Part shown: positions 9,107-17,003 of the stretch, piece by piece
Layout of the letters: each line of letters opens with the position of its first letter
How positions within the stretch are numbered: the first letter of the stretch is position 1
From: Lachnospiraceae bacterium UBA4348
GTDB taxonomy: Bacteria; Bacillota; Clostridia; Lachnospirales; Lachnospiraceae
NCBI GenBank assembly: GCA_002394165.1
Contig: DGTA01000037.1
Location: 4,162-58,900 of the forward strand
DNA: 54,739 nt
Direction of reading: 5' to 3'
Position numbers and translations under genes: made by a program
The notes under the pieces: generated by a model
The model's database searches: none
The model's input: the letters and a program-made list of their open reading frames with translations, nothing else
What the model was told of the DNA's origin: nothing

Positions 9107-10318
9107 TTATTCTGCGTAGGAAATGCAGGTATCCTGGAATTTGGTCAGGGCGTCCATCAGCTCGTCATCGGAGGAGTCGACGGTCAGCTCACCGCTGATC
9201 ACACTGTCGCCGAGGGAGGTGGCCAGTGTCCAGTATTCTCCGGGGTACTGTCCCTGCGGGATGGTGTACTGCAGCTGCTCAGCCAGTGCGGACAGCGCTG
9301 CGTCTGCCTGGATGGCGTCGCTCTTCTGTGCTTCCAGATTGGAGGGGCCCCAGCCGACCGCATCGAATCGGGCCAGCTGTACGTCGCCGCTGGAAAGCCA
9401 AGCCGCCAGCGCATCACAGGCCATCAGCTTGTCTTCATCTTCCTGCGGTTTTACGCCCAGAAGCTTGAAGCCGCCGAAGCCGCTCATCTGATACTGTTTT
9501 CCGTCACTGCCCTCAAAGGTGGGAAGCTTCGCGCAGGCATAATTGTCGCCGAACAGATCCTGTGCAGCGCCGCTGTCCCAGGTGCCGTCCACGATGGCGG
9601 CGCAGTTGGTGGCTTCACCGACAGCGGAACCGTTCTGGAAAGAAGGAGAGGCTTTCAGCTCGACGATCTCCCTGAGTGCGAGAAGGCCGGCATCCGATGC
9701 ATAGCTGGTATTGCAGGCGGTGAAGTTGCCGTCATCGTCGGTTTCATAGGTCAGCTCGGCGCCGGTTCCGAAGAAGAACGCGGTCTGGTACCAGCCGGAG
9801 TTGATCTCCATGTAGAAGTTCTTTCCCGCCTCTTCGCAGGCCGCCAGGATGCCTTCCAGTGTGGAAGGATCGGAGATGACGCTCTTGTCATAATACAGGA
9901 AATAACCATTGTCGGAGGTCAGCGGATAAGCATACAGGATGTCGCCGACCGTCGCGGCTGCAACGGCACCCGCGTCATTCTCGGTCTTGACGGCTTCCTC
10001 ATTGTCCGGGGCTACTTCTTCAAGGGCACCTGCGGAAACAAGGCGCGCAATCTGGTCCTGGGCGAAAACAAAGATATCGGCGCCCGCCTCAACATCAGTG
10101 ATCATGTTGCCGGCCGCATCGCCTTCACCGACAGGCTCTACAAGATAATCGTAACCCGCAAAATCAGGATTCGCCTCTTTAAAAGCCTCGATCTGTTCCT
10201 CGGTAAAGCCGACCACATTATCGGCTACCCAGACCTTGATCTCATCCGCATAAGCGCTCATTCCCATGGCCGCAGCCAGAGCGCCCGCCATCAGTACGAC
10301 AGCCAGTTTCTTCTTCAT
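9107..10318 (-). CDS. Sugar ABC transporter binding protein, MalE type
   Basis: Periplasmic-binding-protein fold, family 1 (maltodextrin type), 403 residues. Signal peptide about 1-24 (LAVVLMAGALAAAMGMSAYA), then mature DEIKVWVADN. Family features: ADIFVFAQDQIARLVSAGAL, YAYPLTSDNGYFLYYDKS and the GWYQTAFFFG aromatic segment. It is first in the operon with the strong promoter at 10397-10425, and is followed by MalF and MalG homologues. There is no lipobox cysteine, as in the other binding protein at the left edge, which is unusual for a Gram-positive. The ligand is probably a malto- or other oligosaccharide (inference). Confidence 0.93.
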   Translation of the reverse strand: MKKKLAVVLMAGALAAAMGMSAYADEIKVWVADNVVGFTEEQIEAFKEANPDFAGYDYLVEPVGEGDAAGNMITDVEAGADIFVFAQDQIARLVSAGALEEVAPDNEEAVKTENDAGAVAAATVGDILYAYPLTSDNGYFLYYDKSVISDPSTLEGILAACEEAGKNFYMEINSGWYQTAFFFGTGAELTYETDDDGNFTACNTSYASDAGLLALREIVELKASPSFQNGSAVGEATNCAAIVDGTWDSGAAQDLFGDNYACAKLPTFEGSDGKQYQMSGFGGFKLLGVKPQEDEDKLMACDALAAWLSSGDVQLARFDAVGWGPSNLEAQKSDAIQADAALSALAEQLQYTIPQGQYPGEYWTLATSLGDSVISGELTVDSSDDELMDALTKFQDTCISYAE

Positions 10319-10396
10319 GTCAAACCCTCCTTCTCACATATAAATAATATGAAAGCCGAATGCAAACCACATCTCAGTGGCGCTTCATTCTAATAA

Positions 10397-10425
10397 AGTT
10401 TAACATTATCACCAAAAGATGTCAA
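10397..10425 (-). promoter_or_regulatory. Promoter of the sugar uptake operon
   Basis: On the minus strand TTGACA (10420-10425), a 17-base spacer and TAAACT (10397-10402). It lies about 80 bases before the binding-protein ATG and is the only strong promoter seen for the seven-gene operon. Confidence 0.8.
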
Positions 10426-10464
10426 ACATTTCACAGCTTTATTGACTAATTTTCACTACACTTT

Positions 10465-11766
10465 TCAAATATCCGGAACCGCTGCGCGTCCCTGCAGCTT
10501 CCCCCGGCCCGCTGCCATGCCGGCCGTCATCCCGCTGCTCCACGCCCACTGGAGATTGTAGCCTCCGCAAGGGCCGTCGATATCCAGCTCCTCCCCGGTC
10601 AGGTAAAGTCCGGGACAGATCTTTGATTCGAGTGTTTGGGCGTTCACCTCGGCCGGCGAAACGCCCCCCACGCAGATCTGGGCCCTTGATATTTCTCTCG
10701 TCCCATCCACCTTCAGCTTCAGGTGCTTGATCAGCCCGGCCAGGCGGCGCGCCGCCTCCTCTTTGTCCGGCAGGTCCTGCTCTTTTTCATATCCGGATTT
10801 CCTGGCCAGGTATGAAGCCACTTTTTCATGGGTAAATCCTCCCAGAAGCCTGGGGAGCGGGACCGGCTCCCCTGCTCTTTCCAGCATTTCAAAGAGCCCG
10901 GCGCGGATCCGCTCCTCCTCATAACCGGGCAGCAGATCAATGCTGACATTCATCGGTGAAGAAGAGGATATCCCATACGCAAAGCGGCTCAGGTTAAAGG
11001 CCGGGATGCCCGAAATCTCCATGGCGGTCCATTGGAGTTCGCCCTCATCGCGGGCGATCAGCCTTCCGCTTTTCCCATCCGACAGCGTCACCGCCGCTCT
11101 CGTCCGTGCCCCTTCACACATTCTAATGTCAGGATCCGTACAGTGAAGCGCTGTCAGGGCAGGGCGGGGATCCGTCACGGTATGGCCTAGTTTTCTGAGC
11201 AATGTAAGCAGTCCGTCCTTCCTCTCCCCGGGGTCCCGGGGCATCCCTGCCCGGCTGCCGCACGAGATGATGACCTTTTTTGCACAGTAGGTCCAGCCGG
11301 GTGTTTTCACCAGCCACGCCCTCATTTCCTTATCATACGTAAGTCCGGTCACTTCCGAATTATAATTCACCCGCACCCGGAGCCGGTCCAGTTCACCCGT
11401 CAGGACATTCAGCACCGACTGCGACTGGCCCGAGGCTGGATACACATATCCGTCCCGTTTCTGGATCATCAGCCCCAGTTCCTCAAAAAAACGCAGCGTC
11501 TCCAAAACGCCCACGCTCCCGAAGACCTGCTCCGTGACCGTTTTCGCAGCCTCCGCATTACTGACTGAGTGATAGGCCAGTGGCAGATCCGGATCCATGT
11601 TCGTCAGATTGCACCTGCCGTTGCCGGTCAGCAGCAGCTTGCGCCCGGGTTTCTTCCCTTTCTCAACAATACGCACCCCCGAGCCGGCGCGGGCTGCCAC
11701 GATCGCCGCCGTCATCCCCGAAGCCCCGGCACCGATCACCAGGACATCATCCAGCTTATAGTCCAT
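10465..11766 (-). CDS. HI0933/BaiN-family FAD-dependent oxidoreductase
   Basis: Flavoprotein of the HI0933-like family (YhiN, BaiN), 433 residues, cytoplasmic. The N terminus carries the FAD dinucleotide-binding motif VIGAGASGMTAAIVAARAG (about 9-27), followed by the family hallmark GRKLLLTGNGRCNLTN. The C terminus ends GEELDIDGPCGGYNLQWAWS, also characteristic. BaiN of gut clostridia reduces 3-dehydro-bile acids, but most homologues have no proven substrate, so bile acid activity is only a possibility. It lies alone between the sugar operon and repeat copy 2; no clear promoter was fixed. Confidence 0.9.
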   Translation of the reverse strand: MDYKLDDVLVIGAGASGMTAAIVAARAGSGVRIVEKGKKPGRKLLLTGNGRCNLTNMDPDLPLAYHSVSNAEAAKTVTEQVFGSVGVLETLRFFEELGLMIQKRDGYVYPASGQSQSVLNVLTGELDRLRVRVNYNSEVTGLTYDKEMRAWLVKTPGWTYCAKKVIISCGSRAGMPRDPGERKDGLLTLLRKLGHTVTDPRPALTALHCTDPDIRMCEGARTRAAVTLSDGKSGRLIARDEGELQWTAMEISGIPAFNLSRFAYGISSSSPMNVSIDLLPGYEEERIRAGLFEMLERAGEPVPLPRLLGGFTHEKVASYLARKSGYEKEQDLPDKEEAARRLAGLIKHLKLKVDGTREISRAQICVGGVSPAEVNAQTLESKICPGLYLTGEELDIDGPCGGYNLQWAWSSGMTAGMAAGRGKLQGRAAVPDI

Positions 11767-11798
11767 TTTTATCCTCCAGCCCCTTCAGGGGCTCCTTC

Positions 11799-11848
11799 AG
11801 GGGTCTGAGCCTTTTCGCACGTTGAAGTGCGAAAAGGCTCAGACCCCT
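11799..11848. repeat. REP-like palindromic repeat, family A, copy 2 (covariant)
   Basis: Perfect 22-nt arms (11799-11820 and 11827-11848) around GTTGAA. Compared with copy 1 the inner GACCC/GGGTC pair has become GAGCC/GGCTC, so the single C-to-G change is compensated on the other arm. It sits between the lipase-like gene and the flavoprotein gene. Confidence 0.9.
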
Positions 11849-11863
11849 CTTTAAAATCACTCA

Positions 11864-13744
11864 TTAATACATGCTGTCCAGCCAGATCTCGTACGTGACC
11901 AGCGTATGTCCGTTCATCATCTCACGGGCCGGATCCGAATCGCCGAAAAGGCTGATCAGGTCGTACATGGTCCGCACTCCGTCGGTGACGTTCTCCTCGG
12001 CTGCTTTTTCCGCTTCGTCCAGATCGCTCTTTTGCCGCACTTCAACGCCGACTGCATCCCGGATATCACTTAAAAGTGTGCTGTGCGCTTCCAGGAACAG
12101 CTCCCACTCCGGGCTTCCATCTTCTATAACCAGCGCTGTGCGCTGAGCCTGATTGATATCACGGATGAGTTTTTTCCAGAGGACGAACCGGCCCTCCTTC
12201 AGTCTCTCCATCGCCTCGTCCAGGTCCTCCCAGCTTTCGATGGATATTCCGGTCGACCGTTCCATCTGGCCGATCAGCAGCCCGTGCAGCGCCCTCCATG
12301 TATCCCAGATCCACGGCGCTGTGTGCTCTCCGCCGAGCGCCCTGCGCTCCCAGCGGATCAGCCGCAGCAGGGAGGCATCCGCCTCGTGGCCTTCGCCAAG
12401 CAGGATTCCGGCAGCCATCTCCCATTTGATCATCTGGATCTGGGCAAGCACGCGCAGCTCCTGCCTGATCGTCTCGCTGGCCGTATCCGCCGCGATCCGG
12501 GCGTACATCACTCCTGCCCGGATATAGCGGTGATTCTCTAGATATTCCTCCAGCTTCCTTATATTCTCATACTGGCCGGAGAACGCTTCACTGCGGGCAT
12601 CCTCCAGGATGGACCGGTTCAGATTTCCCGTGATCTGGGATAGATCCTTCATCACGCCGTAAGTCCCGATCCTGTCCGGGATCAGCACCAGGGCCACCAT
12701 CACATCCAGAAGCGCCTGGTTCGACCCGATCCGCGCCTCCTCCGCCGTTGGCATAAGGCGGTACAGCAGGCTGATGAGATCCTTCGGGGAAAATGCCTCA
12801 TAATTTGTACCGGTCACGGTCCTGAAGCGGCGCATCATCTCATAATAAGTTCCGTCTTCATCAGAAAGTGTGATGGTTGTACCGTACCGGTCATAATCCC
12901 AGCCGTCCTCCCCCATCGGAAGTGCGGGGATCAGGTCATAGGGATTATTAAAATTATAAATGTTTTTCAGGTCCCCGGCATCGCCCCGCGTGACCGCCGG
13001 GCAGGCAAAGGTACAGGCCAGCACATTTTCCGGATCGATGATACCTTCCCCGGTCTCACCTGAGACCAGAGAGGCAGCGGCCAGATTGACGGCGGCCGCC
13101 CCGCGGCTGTGTCCGGTCAGCCAGATGAACACATCCTCTGGAGAATGCCCGTCACTTTTTATAACGGCCAGAAGTTCCTTCAGCAGTTCATCCGCTGCCT
13201 TCCGGAAGCCTTCATGAACCTGGCCGTCACCCACATGGAAATTGGAATACCACTCCCGCGGGTCGTGCGATCCCCGGACCGGCACCAGATAGATCACCTT
13301 TCCGTCCGCCTCTTTTTTAGCGATCGTGAAAGCCGCATGATCACAGTCCTTGTAGGACATCCTCTTTTTATACCATGGAGAGGTATAACAGAGCTCGTAC
13401 CCCATCTGGGAATACAGGCTGATGCAGGTGCTTCCCTTCTCGGGATAATAAGCTCCCATGCAAAGGTATACCGATGCTTTAGCAGCCTCCGGGGACAGTT
13501 CCCCCTTCCGGCAGCTTTCCGTCACCAGGCTGTCATCATAGGAAAAATAACGAGTGTAGCTCGCCTGGGTCGCCGCATCCTCGATATTGACGACCACCTC
13601 GCAGCCTGACTTAGGATCTGCCTCCGGCTCTGTTTCCAGGACCTGCTCTCCGGCAAACGCAGCCGGACATACACATAATAATATGATCAGCAAAGCAGCC
13701 GGAAGGAAAGCCTGGCGCATTCTGCTCTTCCCGCGTTTTACCAT
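11864..13744 (-). CDS. Secreted lipase-fold (class 3-like) protein
   Basis: Exported alpha/beta hydrolase. Signal peptide at about 9-31 (MRQAFLPAALLIILLCVCPA). The nucleophile elbow is GHSRGAAAVN (serine about 213), preceded by VPVRGSHDPREWYSNFHVG, as in class 3 lipases and DUF2974 proteins. A downstream aspartate in NPYDLIPALP fits the triad; the His is unassigned. The C-terminal 350 residues are helical, charged and of no recognised domain. The start overlaps the end of the GH8 gene by 7 bases, so the two are translationally coupled. Substrate may be a lipid, a surface polymer ester or a peptide; not decidable here. Confidence 0.8.
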   Translation of the reverse strand: MVKRGKSRMRQAFLPAALLIILLCVCPAAFAGEQVLETEPEADPKSGCEVVVNIEDAATQASYTRYFSYDDSLVTESCRKGELSPEAAKASVYLCMGAYYPEKGSTCISLYSQMGYELCYTSPWYKKRMSYKDCDHAAFTIAKKEADGKVIYLVPVRGSHDPREWYSNFHVGDGQVHEGFRKAADELLKELLAVIKSDGHSPEDVFIWLTGHSRGAAAVNLAAASLVSGETGEGIIDPENVLACTFACPAVTRGDAGDLKNIYNFNNPYDLIPALPMGEDGWDYDRYGTTITLSDEDGTYYEMMRRFRTVTGTNYEAFSPKDLISLLYRLMPTAEEARIGSNQALLDVMVALVLIPDRIGTYGVMKDLSQITGNLNRSILEDARSEAFSGQYENIRKLEEYLENHRYIRAGVMYARIAADTASETIRQELRVLAQIQMIKWEMAAGILLGEGHEADASLLRLIRWERRALGGEHTAPWIWDTWRALHGLLIGQMERSTGISIESWEDLDEAMERLKEGRFVLWKKLIRDINQAQRTALVIEDGSPEWELFLEAHSTLLSDIRDAVGVEVRQKSDLDEAEKAAEENVTDGVRTMYDLISLFGDSDPAREMMNGHTLVTYEIWLDSMY

Positions 13745-14877
13745 ATCCTGTACCTTCCTCCCAGCGCCAGCAGCGCAAAGAAATAGAGACAGTTGTCATA
13801 GTATCTGCGATCCCCTGTCCGAAGCGGAGTCTCCCAGAATTTCCGGACGCATTCAAGCGCATGGCCCTCCAGCGTATCCCGGGCAAGTGATGCCTGGGCA
13901 TTGGTCGCGATGATCGCGACCGGATGCAGCGCCTTCGGCGCCAGGATCGTGCCTTCTATACTGTAAACCGCATCCGGCTGATCCTTCACAGTCTCACAAA
14001 AGAAGCGCTGCAGGTTCGCCGCTGTCTCAGATTCAAAGCCATAGCCGTTCTCCCGGCCGAACCACTCGTAATCCAGCGCAATGTTCGCGATGGTGCGGTA
14101 GGCATCCGAATAATACCAGTCGTGCCTTCCGAAGATCTCCTGCTCTTTCTCATAGGGGCGCCCGTCAAAATAAGAATATTCCGGAGAGAGCCCGGTCACC
14201 GGATGGCAGGCCTTCTGCAAATACGCCCGGCTCTCGTCCGCCGCCTTTTTCCAGAAGCTGCGGTCCTCCTCATCGGCCCACAGGGCAAACAGCTCATAAA
14301 AATGAGGCAGATGATAGGAGGGATCGGTAAAATCCTTCTCCGGGATGAAGCGGATCAGATGGTTTTCCAAATCCCACATATTCCGGCCCTGCCCATCGTC
14401 CTCCTGATGGATCACGGTGTGCAGGATCTGCCTGGCCATGGCGGAATAGTTGAAGATCCCCTCCCCGTCGCCCCAGCGGTGGGAGGCAAACAGCAGCGCC
14501 ATTGCAAAGAATTCCTCCCCGTCCGGCGCAGGTCCGTACGCATTGGGCTTCCCCTCCGGGCTGCACGACCAGGCAAAATACCCCTTGTGAAATCCGCTGT
14601 CCATATACATATGAGTCATCGTCCACTTCCAGATCCGGTCAAACTCCTCTTTCCTGTCCATCTGGACGCACATCATCATGCCGTAGCTCATCCCCTCGGT
14701 GCGGGCATCATGGTTTCCGGTATCCTCCAGGTATCCCATATCGGCCCCGGCTTCATGATAAAAGCGGTCCGGCCCGTAGAAGATGGCCCGGAAGCTGTCC
14801 TCGATCTTCTGATCGATCAGAGCCTCATCATATCCGGCCTCTGCGAATACATTCCTGTAGGTTTTTGTTTCTTTCAT
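13738..14877 (-). CDS. Glycoside hydrolase family 8, exo-oligoxylanase-like
   Basis: GH8 (alpha/alpha)6-barrel enzyme of 379 residues, close in length and motifs to reducing-end xylose-releasing exo-oligoxylanase (Rex). The general acid lies in ARTEGMSYGMMM (E61). D119 is in GPAPDGEEFF, and the likely base is D258 in YYSDAYRT; this spacing matches Rex enzymes. It has no signal peptide, so it acts on imported xylo-oligosaccharides in the cytosol. The ribosome site AGAGGT is about 12 nt from the ATG. It is first of a two-gene unit with the lipase-fold gene. Confidence 0.92.
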   Translation of the reverse strand: MKETKTYRNVFAEAGYDEALIDQKIEDSFRAIFYGPDRFYHEAGADMGYLEDTGNHDARTEGMSYGMMMCVQMDRKEEFDRIWKWTMTHMYMDSGFHKGYFAWSCSPEGKPNAYGPAPDGEEFFAMALLFASHRWGDGEGIFNYSAMARQILHTVIHQEDDGQGRNMWDLENHLIRFIPEKDFTDPSYHLPHFYELFALWADEEDRSFWKKAADESRAYLQKACHPVTGLSPEYSYFDGRPYEKEQEIFGRHDWYYSDAYRTIANIALDYEWFGRENGYGFESETAANLQRFFCETVKDQPDAVYSIEGTILAPKALHPVAIIATNAQASLARDTLEGHALECVRKFWETPLRTGDRRYYDNCLYFFALLALGGRYRIW

Positions 14878-14991
14878 ATTTATTTTTTACCTCTGAATCT
14901 CAAAAAAACCTCTGTTTCATCCGTCTCCGGCCCCTGCCGGAGGTCGTCGTCACATTCTTTGTGGGTCATTATATCACATTTACATCTACGT

Positions 14992-15031
14992 ATTAATGAA
15001 AGCTCCTCCATTCCATTAATGAACCATTAAT
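14992..15031 (+). promoter_or_regulatory. Direct repeats upstream of the DUF4342/two-component operon
   Basis: ATTAATGAA occurs at 14992-15000 and again at 15015-15023, 23 bp apart (about two helical turns). A third ATTAAT follows at 15026-15031. Direct repeats at such spacing are typical binding sites of OmpR-type response regulators, and the downstream operon encodes one. Autoregulation is inference. No convincing -35/-10 pair was fixed nearby. Confidence 0.45.
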
Positions 15032-15150
15032 CTTTCTTTCAGGACGGATTCATCCCCGGGCGGTATTCTTTACATGCATCAAGCAAAACACAGGCCGCCG
15101 CAAAAACAATAAAGCGGCGGAAAGATAAGTATCTACGGAAGGAGTCAAAA

Positions 15151-15684
15151 ATGGACAAACTTGAAATGATCGAAAAACTCAGGGAACGCGCAGACATCTC
15201 TTATGAAGAGGCAAAAGATATCCTTGACCGGGCACAGGGTGACCTGCTCGAAGCCATCGTACTGCTCGAGAAGGAAGGCAAAATGAGACAGCCCCAGGCG
15301 GAAGCCGCACAGGAAGCTGCCGCGCAGGAAACCGCCGAGACCAAAGCTGCCTCCGATGCAGTCGTACCGGCCCAGGCTCAGCCTAAGGAAAAGAAGCCGA
15401 GTGCTTTTGGCAAAGCCGTCCGGAATTTCATCGATTTCCTGACGCAGACCTCTTTCCACGTGACCAGAAAAGGCAGTGAGATCTTCGCAATGCCCTCCCT
15501 GGTGTTCGCAGCGCTGCTCTTCTTCTTCTGGGAGCCCATCCTCCCGATCATGGTCATCGCCCTGTTCTTCGATGTGCGCTACCACTTCACCGGCCAGAAG
15601 AACACCGACGCAGCCAATGACATCCTGGACAAAGCCGGCAGCTTCGTAGACGGCATCGAGAGCGGCATCCAGGGTGAGGTCTGA
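15151..15684 (+). CDS. DUF4342 protein, first paralogue
   Basis: 177-residue protein. Residues 1-48 form a UBA/EF-Ts-N-like helical domain (MIEKLRERADISYEEAKDIL, then DLLEAIVLLEKEGK) as in DUF4342 proteins. Then comes an Ala/Glu-rich linker (about 50-85), an amphipathic stretch before TSFHVTRKG, a hydrophobic segment at about 113-145 (MPSLVFAALLFFFWEPILPI) and a conserved tail NDILDKAGSFVDGIESG. It is probably membrane-anchored with the helical domain in the cytoplasm. GGAAGGAG precedes the ATG. The family has no established function; its place before a two-component system suggests sensing or modulating the envelope. Confidence 0.8.
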   Translation: MDKLEMIEKLRERADISYEEAKDILDRAQGDLLEAIVLLEKEGKMRQPQAEAAQEAAAQETAETKAASDAVVPAQAQPKEKKPSAFGKAVRNFIDFLTQTSFHVTRKGSEIFAMPSLVFAALLFFFWEPILPIMVIALFFDVRYHFTGQKNTDAANDILDKAGSFVDGIESGIQGEV

Positions 15685-15763
15685 AAAATGAGTGTCTTTT
15701 TCCGGGCTTTTTCCCAAAGCACACAAAGTATGATAGAATACCCTCATCAGGAAGGAGTCTATT

Positions 15764-16306
15764 ATGGATACGCTTGAAAAGATCGACCGCCTCAGGGAAC
15801 GGGCCAACGTGACCTACGAGGAAGCGAGGGATGCACTGGCCCAGTCCGGCGATGACCTGCTCGACGCCATCGTGCTCCTGGAAAAGCAGGGGAAGGTCAA
15901 ACAGCCTGGACAGACCAGCTACTCAACACAGTATGAGGAGCAGAAGGAATATATCCGTGTACAGGACAAGGTGGAGGAGCAGCGCCAGTCGGCTCCCTCC
16001 TTCACGAGAAGCCTGGCACGCGTCTTTCACTTTTTCTTCCGCTTCATTTTCCACACCTCATTCCATGTACGGCGTCGTGACAACGACCTGTTCGTGGTGC
16101 CGACCTGGGTCCTGGCACTCATCCTCCTCATGTGGAAGGTGGCGCTGCCGGTCGCGGTGATCGCCATGCTGTTCGGTATCCGCTATTCCTTCCGGGGAAA
16201 TGAAGGGACTGAAACCGCCAACGATATCCTTGATAAAGCAGGCCGCTTTGCCGACGGTTTCGAGAGTGAACTGCGAAAGAATAAGGACAGGAAAGATGAG
16301 CACTAA
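15764..16306 (+). CDS. DUF4342 protein, second paralogue
   Basis: 180 residues, clearly a tandem duplicate of the preceding gene. It has the same UBA-like N terminus (KIDRLRERANVTYEEARDAL, DLLDAIVLLEKQGKV), the same TSFHVRRRD motif, a hydrophobic segment (VVPTWVLALILLMWKVALPV) and the tail NDILDKAGRFADGFESEL. The linker is shorter and more polar than in the first copy. GGAAGGAG lies at a good distance. A 79-base gap precedes it with a possible weak internal -10 (TAGAAT near 15734). Its 3' end overlaps the response regulator start by 11 bases, indicating coupled expression. Confidence 0.8.
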   Translation: MDTLEKIDRLRERANVTYEEARDALAQSGDDLLDAIVLLEKQGKVKQPGQTSYSTQYEEQKEYIRVQDKVEEQRQSAPSFTRSLARVFHFFFRFIFHTSFHVRRRDNDLFVVPTWVLALILLMWKVALPVAVIAMLFGIRYSFRGNEGTETANDILDKAGRFADGFESELRKNKDRKDEH

Positions 16307-17003
16307 TATTCTGGTTGTAGAAGATGAAGAAAAACTTGCCCGGTTCGTGGAACTGGAGCTGACACACGAAGGATATCAGGTCACAAAATCCGCCAACGGC
16401 AGGGACGCTCTCGAGCTTGCCCTGTCGGAGGACTTTGACCTGATCCTTCTTGATATTATGCTGCCGGGGCTGAACGGCCTGGAGGTGCTGCGCCGCCTTC
16501 AGAAGGAAAAGTCCGTTCCGGTCATCCTTCTCACCGCGCGCGACGCGGTCATGGACAAGGTGGCCGGGCTCGATGCCGGCGCCGTTGACTATATCACCAA
16601 GCCCTTTGCCATTGAGGAACTGCTCGCGCGCATCCGCGTCGCCCTGAAGCTGCACGCGGTTCCTGCCGCGGAGGCCGGGCCGGAAGGGCCGGCGGAGGGT
16701 GTCCTTAAATGGGGCGAACTTATCCTTGATGATCCGCGCCACCGCGTCACCTGGGGCGGTTCGGAGATCACCCTGACCAACCGCGAGTTCCTGATGCTGA
16801 AGACGCTGTTGGAGAACATGGACATCGTCCTGTCCAGGGACACTCTCCTCAACCGCGTCTGCGGCTATGATTTCGTGGGCGAGACCAATATCGTGGACGT
16901 CTATATCCGATACCTTCGCGCCAAGATCGACGATGTGTACCATGTCAAGATGATCCACACTATCCGAGGAGTCGGTTATGTCATCAAATCCCGAGAAGAG
17001 TGA
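16296..17003 (+). CDS. OmpR-family response regulator
   Basis: Two-component response regulator of 235 residues. Receiver domain about 1-120: acidic pocket E9/D10, phosphoacceptor D53 in LLDIMLPGLNG, T80 and K102 in DYITKPF. The C-terminal winged helix (about 140-233) has TLTNREFLMLKTLLENMD and ends IRGVGYVIKSREE. I chose ATG 16296 because the receiver fold starts there (STNILVVEDEE) with AGGA bases upstream. It overlaps the DUF4342 gene before it and the kinase gene after it (26 bases). Target genes are unknown; the direct repeats at 14992 are a candidate site. Confidence 0.95.
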   Translation: MSTNILVVEDEEKLARFVELELTHEGYQVTKSANGRDALELALSEDFDLILLDIMLPGLNGLEVLRRLQKEKSVPVILLTARDAVMDKVAGLDAGAVDYITKPFAIEELLARIRVALKLHAVPAAEAGPEGPAEGVLKWGELILDDPRHRVTWGGSEITLTNREFLMLKTLLENMDIVLSRDTLLNRVCGYDFVGETNIVDVYIRYLRAKIDDVYHVKMIHTIRGVGYVIKSREE

